This document shows positions 43,902 through 51,881 of a DNA stretch of 64,000 nt, in pieces (the stretch's first letter is position 1; the number at the start of each line of letters is the position of its first letter). The translations under genes and the position numbers were made by a program. The DNA is taken from positions 25,242 through 89,241 of the forward strand of contig DATHDP010000096.1 in assembly GCA_035318985.1 (NCBI GenBank). Direction: 5' to 3'. The notes beneath the pieces were generated by a model that worked only from the letters and a program-made list of their open reading frames with translations, was not told the DNA's origin and made no database searches. Source of the DNA: VBAS01 sp035318985 (GTDB taxonomy: Bacteria; Bacteroidota; Bacteroidia; Chitinophagales; Chitinophagaceae).

Positions 43902-45620
43902 CTACAAATTCCCTTTTTTCATTTCATTGACTGCATGATTGACGGCTCTTGCAGTAAATGCCATATACAAAATAGATGGACTTTGACTGCCGGTACTCGT
44001 CATACATGCTCCATCGGTTACAAAAACATTTTTACAATGATGTAATTGGTTAAATTCATTTAGCATTGAATTCTTTGGATCGCTGCCCATACGGACGCCA
44101 CCCATTTCATGAATATCTAATCCCGGGGCCTGGTGATTATCGTAACTATCTATGACTTTAACTCCTCCTGCTTCAAGCATGGCTTGTCCCTGTTCTAAAA
44201 AATCTTTTACCATTTTATCATCATTGTCATCATAGCCGACAGAGGTGATCAATAATGGAATGCCCCATTGATCTTTTTTATCCGTACTTAATCGCACATG
44301 ATTGGTTGCTTTTGCAATAGTTTCTCCCTGCATATACATGTACACAGTCCATTTGCCAGGTTCACTCATTGCATCTTTATACGCAGCGCCTATTTCAGGT
44401 TCGATGGCCGGGTTGAACTGTTCCCTGCTGGCGCCTGAATAAATCACATAGCCGCCAAAAAAATCTGTCTCTCTTTTTTCTACATTGCGAAAATTTGCAA
44501 CAATACACTCAACCGGCTTTGATCCTTTGTAATATTTATCTTCATATCCATCCACATAACCCCACATACCAGCACGGTAATTATGAAAACAAATGTATTT
44601 CCCCAACACGCCGCTATCATTACCCAATCCATTGGGGAAACGATTGGAAGTAGAATTTAATAAAATTAAATTGCTGTTCAATGCTGATGCATTAACAAAA
44701 ATTATACGGGCAAAAAACTCAGTTGCTTCCTTTGTATTTGCATCGATCACTCTTACACCAACTGCTTTTTGTTTTTGTTCATCATAAATAATAGAATGCA
44801 CAACAGAATGCGGACGTATTGTTAAGTTCCCGGTTTTCTTCGCCCATGGTAATGTACTGCTCACCGAACTGAAATAACCACCGAGCGGACAACCACGCAT
44901 ACATGCATTTCTATTCATGCATTGTGTACGGTTCTGTTCAATATGGATCGGCTGCGGATCGGTGATATGTGCCCATCGTCCGGAGACATAGTGACGATCG
45001 AATTTTTCTTTGATCACTTTTTGTAAATGCTGTTCTACAACATTCAATTCATAGGCAGTTAAAAATTCTCCATCAGGCATTGAAGGAATTCCTTCTTTGT
45101 TGCCGCAAACACCAATAAATTTTTCTACATGACTATACCAGTCTTTAATATCATCATAGCCTATGGGAAATGATTCACCATAGCCATAACGCTTTGGGGC
45201 TGTAAAATCAAAAGGACTCCATCTTGCACAAGCCCGGCCCCATGTTAATGATTTGCCTCCGACCTGGTAACCGCGAATCCAATCAAAAGGCTTTTCCTGT
45301 ATATAAGGATGGTCTGCATCCTTTACAAAAAAATGCCGGGTTGATTCATCGTAACCTGAGGCTTTGCTTATAAGCGGATTATTTTTTCTTGTTTCCTGTG
45401 TGATTTCTCCGCGATGCGGTAACTCCCATCTTGAAAGGTTAGCAGTCGGATAATCTTTATTATGCTCAACATTTCTTCCTCTTTCGAGGACCAATGTCTT
45501 TAATCCTTTTTCACATAATTCTTTTGCGGCCCAGCCGCCACTAATTCCACTGCCAATTACGATCGCATCATAACTGTTGGCATTTGTTCCATTAGTGTTT
45601 ACCTGTGTAATACCCGGCAT
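43902..45620 (-). CDS. GMC-family oxidoreductase
   Basis: A 572-aa FAD-dependent oxidoreductase with the dinucleotide motif VIGSGISGGWAAKEL at residues 21-35, the GYQVGGKSLTWGRACARW segment, a Cys-containing NACMRGCPLGG stretch, and the C-terminal GMC domain VTDGACMTSTGSQSPSILYMA. Relatives in Bacteroidota oxidise sugars, including 3-keto-glycoside formation, usually with a separate small subunit that is absent here. The start overlaps the end of the DoxX gene by 29 bp. It sits in a run with GH43, SGNH and GH3 genes. Confidence 0.9.
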   Translation of the reverse strand: MPGITQVNTNGTNANSYDAIVIGSGISGGWAAKELCEKGLKTLVLERGRNVEHNKDYPTANLSRWELPHRGEITQETRKNNPLISKASGYDESTRHFFVKDADHPYIQEKPFDWIRGYQVGGKSLTWGRACARWSPFDFTAPKRYGYGESFPIGYDDIKDWYSHVEKFIGVCGNKEGIPSMPDGEFLTAYELNVVEQHLQKVIKEKFDRHYVSGRWAHITDPQPIHIEQNRTQCMNRNACMRGCPLGGYFSSVSSTLPWAKKTGNLTIRPHSVVHSIIYDEQKQKAVGVRVIDANTKEATEFFARIIFVNASALNSNLILLNSTSNRFPNGLGNDSGVLGKYICFHNYRAGMWGYVDGYEDKYYKGSKPVECIVANFRNVEKRETDFFGGYVIYSGASREQFNPAIEPEIGAAYKDAMSEPGKWTVYMYMQGETIAKATNHVRLSTDKKDQWGIPLLITSVGYDDNDDKMVKDFLEQGQAMLEAGGVKVIDSYDNHQAPGLDIHEMGGVRMGSDPKNSMLNEFNQLHHCKNVFVTDGACMTSTGSQSPSILYMAFTARAVNHAVNEMKKGNL

Positions 45621-46035
45621 GTTTATTTATATTTTTAACTAATAAATTATCAACACTTATTCTGCCGGCACCGGTAAAAAGGAAAACCAATGCGAGAAGA
45701 ATAAATAAAAATGGATATTGGTCCTCGTACCATATTTTACCATGCCCTAAGAAAAATGTTATATAGATCATGGTACCGATGATCAGAAGCGAGGCCACTC
45801 GTGTTAAAAAGCCAAGCACGAAAAATATTCCTGCAATTAACTCGGAAGCTTTCCCGGTCATTACCAATAACTTTCCGCTTGAATTTTTGAACTGATCCCA
45901 CTGTAAGTATCCGTTGATCTTTGTTTCGGAAAAGATTTCCCAGCCATGATAAATAAGAAATGCTCCAAGGATACATCTTATTAATGTAAGACCGGTTGTT
46001 TGCCATAGCGGTGATGATGAAAAAAAATTATTCAT
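45592..46035 (-). CDS. DoxX family membrane protein
   Basis: A 147-aa protein with four predicted membrane helices (for example LTLIRCILGAFLIYHGW, LIAGIFFVLGFLTRVAS, YPFLFILLALVFLF). DoxX proteins are quinone-linked or redox partner membrane proteins of mixed function. Coupled to the GMC oxidoreductase by overlap, it may pass electrons to the quinone pool (inference). Confidence 0.88.
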   Translation of the reverse strand: MNNFFSSSPLWQTTGLTLIRCILGAFLIYHGWEIFSETKINGYLQWDQFKNSSGKLLVMTGKASELIAGIFFVLGFLTRVASLLIIGTMIYITFFLGHGKIWYEDQYPFLFILLALVFLFTGAGRISVDNLLVKNINKHAGYYTGKH

Positions 46036-46048
46036 AACAATCGTTATA

Positions 46049-46891
46049 TCAAAAACTAAATCTTTCGCCTCCTTTTAAAACTTTATAGGGCTGATCTATT
46101 TTTTCTGCTTCCTTCACAAAATCATTTACATCAGCTGTATTAAACGTGAACATATCATAGTGACAGGGAATTACATATTTTGCATTGATAGCTTTTCCTA
46201 ATTCAGCTGCCTCTTTACAATCGAGATTGCCTGCTACTTTTCTTTTTGGTTTATTTCCATTGATAGGCAATAACGCCGCATCAACCGAAAATGGTTTTAA
46301 GAGATCAACCATTTCATCGAACCAAAGGGTATCGCCACTATGATATATTTTATATTTTCCAAATTCAATCACATATCCCATGTATTTGCAATTTCCTTTT
46401 TCGTCTCTTTCTATTTCATTATGCTTTGCCGGTATTCCATGAAATGTAAAATCATTAATAGTTACAGGCTTCTTATCATTCAATCCGATCGGAAAACTTT
46501 TCTCGAATTTCACTCTTTCAGCTACAAACTCCCTGTTTGCTTCGGGTATAATGAATTTTATTTGCGGATTATTTTTCAAAATTGGTATCAATGTTTCTGC
46601 ATCCAAATGATCTGTATGATTGTGACTTGAAGAAACTAAAGAAATATTCTTCAATAATTTCGGCTTTGCTACAAGTTCACTCATTCTTGTGTGTGGCTTA
46701 TCAGTTGTTAAATATTTTTTTGTCAAAGAATCTGAGAGATAAGGATCAAGCAAAACTCTTTTACCATTCCATTGTAATAAGAATCCACTTTGTCCTAACC
46801 ACCAGAGATTAAAATGGTTTTCATTTTTCAACAATGAGTCCATTTCAGCTATCAATGCAGCATCTTTTTTTAATGCCGGTATCATGCTCAT
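46049..46891 (-). CDS. MBL-fold metal-dependent hydrolase, UlaG-like
   Basis: A 280-aa metallo-beta-lactamase-fold enzyme. The N-terminus has WWLGQSGFLLQW and VLLDPYLSDS, the metal motif is SHNHTDHLD, and later metal ligands are in YHSGDTLW and IPCHYDMF. UlaG relatives are lactonases or phosphodiesterases. The ATG at 46891 overlaps the stop of the MetE-like gene as ATGA, so I prefer it over longer frames. DoxX follows after 13 bp. Confidence 0.9.
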   Translation of the reverse strand: MSMIPALKKDAALIAEMDSLLKNENHFNLWWLGQSGFLLQWNGKRVLLDPYLSDSLTKKYLTTDKPHTRMSELVAKPKLLKNISLVSSSHNHTDHLDAETLIPILKNNPQIKFIIPEANREFVAERVKFEKSFPIGLNDKKPVTINDFTFHGIPAKHNEIERDEKGNCKYMGYVIEFGKYKIYHSGDTLWFDEMVDLLKPFSVDAALLPINGNKPKRKVAGNLDCKEAAELGKAINAKYVIPCHYDMFTFNTADVNDFVKEAEKIDQPYKVLKGGERFSF

Positions 46892-47910
46892 AAACTTTCT
46901 CTCGCTTTTTTTGCTCCCTTCACCATATTGATCAACTTCTGTCTTGATGCCCACCTCGCCGTTTGACTCAATCCGCAATCAGGTGCAACAGATAATTTTT
47001 CTGCAGGTACATATTTTAAACACCTGTTTATTCTTTCTACTACATCATCAACTGTTTCGATATAATAATTTTTGACATCGATGATGCCAACTGCCACATG
47101 CATCTTTTCTGCGAAAGGTTTTAATAACTCTATTTCTGCAAATTCACGGTTGGCCATTTCAATATGGATCTCATCAACTGTCATATCTAAAAAATCCGGT
47201 AACATGGGTTTGATGCTGCGATAGCCAACCGGTCGACCTTTAAAATTTCCAAAACATAAATGCGTACTCAGGTTACATTTACCGACTATCGGTTTCACCG
47301 TCCGATTGAATATATCTACAAATTTTTTTGTGTTTTCCTTATAAGCATAACAACTCATCGAAGGTTCGTCAACGGTTATCTCCTTACAACCTGCTGCCAC
47401 TAAGGCTTCCAGTTCACTTCGTATTATCGGTAGCAGTGCTTCAGTGATCGCATAACGATCCTTGTATTTATCATTTGGAAGAAGTCTTCCGCTCAGTGTA
47501 TAAGGACCGGGCACACTTGCTTTTAATGTTGGTCCTGTTGGAGCTAGCTTTTTTAAACGCTGAAATTCTTTTACCGCACCCAAACCATTTGGCGCTACCA
47601 GATCTCCAACGATATTATTTTTTCCACGCTGATCATGTGCAGGCGGGCCAAATTTTCTTGTTTCAGTTTCATTATTTTCAATGCCCTTTATAAATCCATA
47701 AAAAGATAAATTGAAATCGAGTCTTGTTTGTTCGCCGTCTGTGATCACATCCAATCCTGCTGTTACCTGGTCATGAACAGCAGCGATCACTGCATCTTCG
47801 ATCATCTCTTCAATATCTGCAGCACCAAATTTGTTTAAGTTTTGTGATGCAAACTCAAGCCATCCGGGAAAAGGATAACTGCCCACTACTGTTGTTCTGA
47901 TCGGAATCAT
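46888..47910 (-). CDS. MetE C-terminal-like (core) methyltransferase
   Basis: A 340-aa protein equal to the catalytic half of cobalamin-independent methionine synthase. It starts IRTTVVGSYPFPGWL; zinc ligands appear as His and Cys in STHLCFGN, Glu in HIEMANREF and Cys in VAPDCGLSQTARW. Core-type MetE proteins lack the N-terminal folate-binding half and may use other methyl donors. Its place at the head of a sugar-related gene run is unexpected. Confidence 0.88.
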   Translation of the reverse strand: MIPIRTTVVGSYPFPGWLEFASQNLNKFGAADIEEMIEDAVIAAVHDQVTAGLDVITDGEQTRLDFNLSFYGFIKGIENNETETRKFGPPAHDQRGKNNIVGDLVAPNGLGAVKEFQRLKKLAPTGPTLKASVPGPYTLSGRLLPNDKYKDRYAITEALLPIIRSELEALVAAGCKEITVDEPSMSCYAYKENTKKFVDIFNRTVKPIVGKCNLSTHLCFGNFKGRPVGYRSIKPMLPDFLDMTVDEIHIEMANREFAEIELLKPFAEKMHVAVGIIDVKNYYIETVDDVVERINRCLKYVPAEKLSVAPDCGLSQTARWASRQKLINMVKGAKKARESL

Positions 47911-47916
47911 ATGATA

Positions 47917-47940
47917 CCCCCAGCCCCTAAAGGGGAGTTT
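47917..47940. repeat. G/C palindromic interspersed repeat, copy R5
   Basis: CCCCCAGCCCCTAAAGGGGAG then TTT, six bases upstream of the MetE-like start. It is identical to copy R4 inside moeB at 10499-10519. Confidence 0.75.
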
Positions 47941-48011
47941 TGATGTCTCTGAAATGCTAGAGACTTATTAATATTTTTTGTTCACCAGTTTTAAGAACAT
48001 TACCTCCTAAA

Positions 48012-48037
48012 TTCCGCCTTTAGGGGGACAGGGGGTT
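48012..48037. repeat. G/C palindromic interspersed repeat, copy R6
   Basis: GCCTTTAGGGGGACAGGGGG, of the R2/R3 subtype, abutting the stop of the SIS gene. R5 and R6 together take up much of the 126-bp gap between the MetE-like and SIS genes. Confidence 0.7.
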
Positions 48038-48828
48038 TATTTTCCAACATTTTTATATAACTCGGCTAAGCGATGTGCATGTTCATCATACGCTGCTTCA
48101 AATAATGCTGTTGCTTTTTCTGATCCTATTACACATCCTGCCGTTAAAACTTTTGGTGGCTTGCCTGCTTCAGTTAATAATCTCGCCACTTCTGCTTTTA
48201 TGCTATTGATGATCATGATGCCGCCAACCGTAGAACCAGGCGATACAGGTGTTTCTAATCCATCAACCCTGATCATAGAATCACCAGCGGGTGCACCGGT
48301 ATCTAATAACAGATCAGCAAAGTCAGAAAGTTTTTTTCCATCAGTTCGTTTACTCGTTGAAGCCGTAAGATGTTTTTGAGTGATTAACGCAACTACTTTT
48401 ATTTTTTTCTTTTGAAACAACTCCGCCATTTCTATCGGAACAACATTGCAACCACTGGATGAAATGATCAACGCAGTATCTTTTTCACTCAACCCAAAAT
48501 TCCTGAGAATTTTTTCTGCTAATCCTGAAACGTTTTCAAGATACATTGCCTGCCGCTGACCATTTGCACCAACTACATTGTTATGGTATGTAAGTGATAA
48601 TTCAACGATGGGATTAAAACCCGGGAAGGAACCATATCGTGGCCACATTTCTTCTACCATGATGCGGCTATGACCACTTCCAAAAACATGAACCATTCTA
48701 CCAGCCAATATTGATTCTGCAAACCAGCCTGCTGCTTTTTGAATTTGATTTTCCTGTTCGCCGATCTTGTCCAATATTTCCCTGCATTTCAATAAATATT
48801 CGGCTGCAAGGCTTGATCTTTGTGTCAT
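48037..48828 (-). CDS. SIS-domain sugar-phosphate-binding protein
   Basis: A 263-aa protein of the UPF0309/SIS type: VHVFGSGHSRIMVEEMWPRYG, the LIISSSGCNVVPIEMAE phosphate loop and GSTVGGIMIINSIKAEV are clear. SIS domains bind or isomerise phosphosugars. Its divergent neighbour is a NagB-like deaminase, so amino-sugar handling is likely. Confidence 0.88.
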   Translation of the reverse strand: MTQRSSLAAEYLLKCREILDKIGEQENQIQKAAGWFAESILAGRMVHVFGSGHSRIMVEEMWPRYGSFPGFNPIVELSLTYHNNVVGANGQRQAMYLENVSGLAEKILRNFGLSEKDTALIISSSGCNVVPIEMAELFQKKKIKVVALITQKHLTASTSKRTDGKKLSDFADLLLDTGAPAGDSMIRVDGLETPVSPGSTVGGIMIINSIKAEVARLLTEAGKPPKVLTAGCVIGSEKATALFEAAYDEHAHRLAELYKNVGK

Positions 48829-48936
48829 TTTTCGAAGGAATTTTAGCAGAGTCTGAAGTTATTGAAAAGCCTGATAGTTTGTTGAATTTCAGGTAGATTT
48901 TTATATCTTTTCATGATAAACTTTTCAACTTAACTT

Positions 48937-49668
48937 ATGCAAATAGTCTGTTTTAAAAACTATGAGCAATTGTCTGGCTATGCCGCAGATTTTATTGTCG
49001 ATTCCGTAAAAAATAAAGCAAACCTGGTGCTTTGTATGGCATCGGGCAGCACACCTGCTCTTACATGTGACCTGCTGGTGCAAAAACTGAAAGAGGAGCA
49101 AGTGGATTATTCAAAGTTTACTTTTCTCGGACTTGATGAATGGGTGGGTTTGCCGCCAACCAATACCGGAAGTTGTCATTATTTCTTTCATAAAAAAATA
49201 TTTGAACCACTTCAGTTGTCATCATCACAATATTTTTTATTTAATGCACTGGCGGATGACTTGGAAAGCGAATGCTCGAAAATGGATAAAGTGATCGCCG
49301 ACAAAGGGGGTATTGATATAATGATCGTTGGTATTGGTATGAATGGTCACATTGGTTTTAATGAACCAGGTACTTCATTCGCTGCATTATCACATGTTGC
49401 AGAGTTAGAAGAAATAACAAAATCAGTAGGACAAAAATATTTTGATAAGCCGGTTAAGCTTGGGAAAGGAATCACCATCGGTTTTGGACACCTAATGAAT
49501 ACAAAAAAAGTTTTCTTAATGGCCAATGGATCAAAGAAAGCACAAGTAATAAATAAAACAATTGAAGGTCCGGTTACAGAAAATTTTCCTGCAAGTATTA
49601 TGCAAAAACATAATGATGGTTATATACTGATAGATGAAGCAGCAGGCTCATTATTAAAAGATTCGTAA
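48937..49668 (+). CDS. Glucosamine-6-phosphate deaminase-like (NagB family)
   Basis: A 243-aa protein with MASGSTPA, FLGLDEWVG (Asp/Glu of the active site) and GIGMNGHIGFNEPGTSF, the signature of NagB, which turns glucosamine-6-P into fructose-6-P and ammonia. It is the only plus-strand gene in the last 26 kb. With the ROK kinase and SIS protein it makes an amino-sugar or sugar-phosphate set. Confidence 0.88.
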   Translation: MQIVCFKNYEQLSGYAADFIVDSVKNKANLVLCMASGSTPALTCDLLVQKLKEEQVDYSKFTFLGLDEWVGLPPTNTGSCHYFFHKKIFEPLQLSSSQYFLFNALADDLESECSKMDKVIADKGGIDIMIVGIGMNGHIGFNEPGTSFAALSHVAELEEITKSVGQKYFDKPVKLGKGITIGFGHLMNTKKVFLMANGSKKAQVINKTIEGPVTENFPASIMQKHNDGYILIDEAAGSLLKDS

Positions 49669-49679
49669 CCAAATTTTTT

Positions 49680-50573
49680 CTATTCATTTTTACTCAGGGC
49701 AAAGCAAGCTGCACCAATTGCACCCGCAAGATCTCCATGAACTGCTTTTACAATTTGTGGTCGTATACCTCCGGGCTGCCATTCAAATTCATCAAACCAT
49801 TTATTAAGGGGTAAAAAGAGATCATCATTTGCTTCAGCAATACCACCGCCAACCACAATTGTGTCCGGCGAAATAAAATTACTGGCCGATGCTAAGCCGA
49901 TCGCCAATTTTTTAACAGACACAAGCCATACTTGTTTTGCAAACTCATCGTCATTCCGATATGCATCTAATAATTCATGTGTTGAAGTAAACTTCCCTTT
50001 GCTTCTTTTTTCAACGGTGCAATTGCCAATACATTCTTCAAGGCTGCCGGGCATGTTCGTTACATCTGCATCACCATTGCTGTCAATCACCATATGACCA
50101 ATATGTCCAGCTTTATTGAATGAACCCTGGTAAGGTTGTTTGTTAATGAGTAATGCTCCGCCCACACCTGTTCCTAAGGTTATCATTATTGCATTAGTAC
50201 TATTTTTTGCAGCACCTGTTTTTGCTTCTGCCACTAATGCCGCTACTCCATCATTTAAAACATAAGCCGAACAATTCAAGTAGTCACTCCAAACAAAATT
50301 TTCTAATCCATCTAATCTTCCCGGCATAAATGCTATGGTTGTATTCCCTTTATTTGGTAAACCCGGTGCAGAAATACCCACTGCAATTTTTTCACCAGGT
50401 ATTTTTTGTCTCAGTTCATGAACGGTTTTGGCAATGGCTTCTTTCCATATTTCTCCTTCTCCATCATTTGTGGGAGTATAAGTTTGATGAAGGACATTTC
50501 CAACCGCATCAATAACAACACCTTTAATTCGTGTACCCCCTAAATCAATTCCTATCGTGATCTGGTTCCCCAA
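49680..50573 (-). CDS. ROK-family sugar kinase lacking the zinc Cys motif (TTG start)
   Basis: A 297-aa kinase with TIGIDLGGTRIKG at the start, catalytic Asp in VLNDGVAAL, GTGVGGA, and His160 in GHIGHMVID. The usual C-x-C-G-x2-G-C-L-E zinc motif is replaced by VTNMPGSLE (171-179), so all its Cys are gone. The start codon is TTG; an in-frame stop lies two codons upstream, so no other start is possible unless it is internal. Probably phosphorylates glucose or an amino sugar. Confidence 0.9.
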   Translation of the reverse strand: MGNQITIGIDLGGTRIKGVVIDAVGNVLHQTYTPTNDGEGEIWKEAIAKTVHELRQKIPGEKIAVGISAPGLPNKGNTTIAFMPGRLDGLENFVWSDYLNCSAYVLNDGVAALVAEAKTGAAKNSTNAIMITLGTGVGGALLINKQPYQGSFNKAGHIGHMVIDSNGDADVTNMPGSLEECIGNCTVEKRSKGKFTSTHELLDAYRNDDEFAKQVWLVSVKKLAIGLASASNFISPDTIVVGGGIAEANDDLFLPLNKWFDEFEWQPGGIRPQIVKAVHGDLAGAIGAACFALSKNE

Positions 50574-50605
50574 TTCTTAATTATTAATTTTTAATTCTTA
50601 ATTAT
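50574..50605. repeat. AT-rich element next to the ROK start
   Basis: Two copies of AATTCTTAATTATT separated by a T-rich spacer fill the gap between the ROK start (TTG) and the SDR stop. Similar to the element at 11585-11619. Confidence 0.55.
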
Positions 50606-51390
50606 TCTTGCCCTTCACTTACACTCCATCCTCCATCAACAGCAATTACTTGTCCAGTTGTAAATTTTGATTGATCACTCATAAAGTAAACTGCTATTCC
50701 ATCGGTGTCTTCCGGTTTCCCAATTCTTCCACCATCCAATGGTTGTTTTGTTTTAATGAACGATAAAATTTCTTTATCGTTTGCTGCTCTTTGTGCCATC
50801 GGGGTATCCACCAATGCAGGTGCAATTACATTAATACGTATATTATCTTTAGCATAATAAGCTGCAATTGATCTGTTGAAACCAATGATCGCTGCTTTTG
50901 ATGCAGCATATGCATGTGTTGAAAAATATTTTGGTGACGGTGAAAAGCCAAGCACTGAACCCATGTTTAAAATTGTGCCACTTGTTTTTAATTCTAAAAA
51001 TTTCTTTATCGCCGCCTGGTTAGATAACATCAATGAAGTAAGATTTAGTTCCAATGTTTTATTCCATCCTTCCAATGTTAATTCATGTAAAGGTCCATCA
51101 CCGAATTTTCTTCCGCTGCCACCAGCTATATGATACAAGCCGTCAAAACTTCCGAACTCTTCAATACATGTAAGAATAGAGTTGTTTGCTGTTTCGGGAT
51201 GTGTGGCGTCAGCGGCAAGAGCTTCTGCATCTTTGCCTAATATTTTTTTTGCTTCTGCAACGCTGTCTGCATTTCTTCCAACAACAACAACTTTTGCTCC
51301 TTCTGCAATAAATGCTTTTGCTGCAGATAATCCTATACCTGTGGTGCCACCGATAATAACAATGTTTTTATTTTTTAATTGCTGACTCAT
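50602..51390 (-). CDS. Short-chain dehydrogenase/reductase
   Basis: A 262-aa NAD(P)-dependent oxidoreductase with GGTTGIG (cofactor loop, residues 14-20), NMGSVLG, the active-site YAASK and the C-terminal TGQVIAVDGGWSV. It starts at the ATG 51390 (MSQQLKNKN); 11 upstream codons look spurious. It is adjacent to the ROK kinase on the same strand. Its substrate, probably a sugar or polyol, is unknown. Confidence 0.9.
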   Translation of the reverse strand: MSQQLKNKNIVIIGGTTGIGLSAAKAFIAEGAKVVVVGRNADSVAEAKKILGKDAEALAADATHPETANNSILTCIEEFGSFDGLYHIAGGSGRKFGDGPLHELTLEGWNKTLELNLTSLMLSNQAAIKKFLELKTSGTILNMGSVLGFSPSPKYFSTHAYAASKAAIIGFNRSIAAYYAKDNIRINVIAPALVDTPMAQRAANDKEILSFIKTKQPLDGGRIGKPEDTDGIAVYFMSDQSKFTTGQVIAVDGGWSVSEGQE

Positions 51391-51414
51391 TTTAAATTGA
51401 TGCCATGAAAACTG

Positions 51415-51468
51415 AACGTACAAGTGAGTGACACAACAGGCGATGCCATGAAATACTGTTGCTGGTAA
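51415..51468. repeat. Interspersed repeat CGTACAAGTG...CTGGTAA, copy B
   Basis: Second copy of the element inside the GH43 gene (43803-43855), in the gap upstream of the SDR. Confidence 0.75.
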
Positions 51469-51507
51469 CCCACCCCAATTTACAATTCTTGTAAGTTAAC
51501 TAATGTC

Positions 51508-51527
51508 GCCCCTCCAGGGAAGGGAAG
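51508..51527. repeat. G/C palindromic interspersed repeat, copy R7
   Basis: GCCCCTCCAGGGAAGGGAAG, a degenerate form of R1 at 3175-3195. Confidence 0.5.
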
Positions 51528-51546
51528 CACTCATTCTATAAAACAC

Positions 51547-51852
51547 TTATACCATCGGCCATGGAAATTTACTTTTTAATTTAATTCTTGTTCCGGTTTC
51601 CTGCGATTTTCTTGCCGCTTCAATAATTTCCAATACATGCAGTGCATGTTCGGCGTTAATGCGAGGTTCAATTCCTTTTACCAAGGCCTCACCAATTTTA
51701 GTGGCGCCTTCCTGCCATTCATATCCGCCTTTATCAGTACTTACTAACTTTGGTGGCTCATCCCACGATGTATCCATAACACCTGCACCCGCAGTATATT
51801 GCAAAAATTCCTGGCGGCTGATACCCGCCCGGGTTTCTTTATTGTTTTCCAT
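51547..51852 (-). pseudogene. Gfo/Idh/MocA oxidoreductase remnant with internal deletion
   Basis: A 101-codon frame. The first 25 residues (ending ISRQEFLQYTAGAG) look like the start of a Tat-type oxidoreductase signal. From DTSWDEPPKLV onward it matches the C-terminal end of Gfo/Idh/MocA proteins (GGYEWQEGA, EHALHVLEIIEAARKSQETG, KFPWP). The dinucleotide domain and most of the catalytic domain, some 250 or more residues, are missing. It is probably a decayed gene, though it stays open and could be expressed. Confidence 0.75.
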
Positions 51853-51881
51853 ATAGCAATTTTTAATTGTTAAAATATTTA

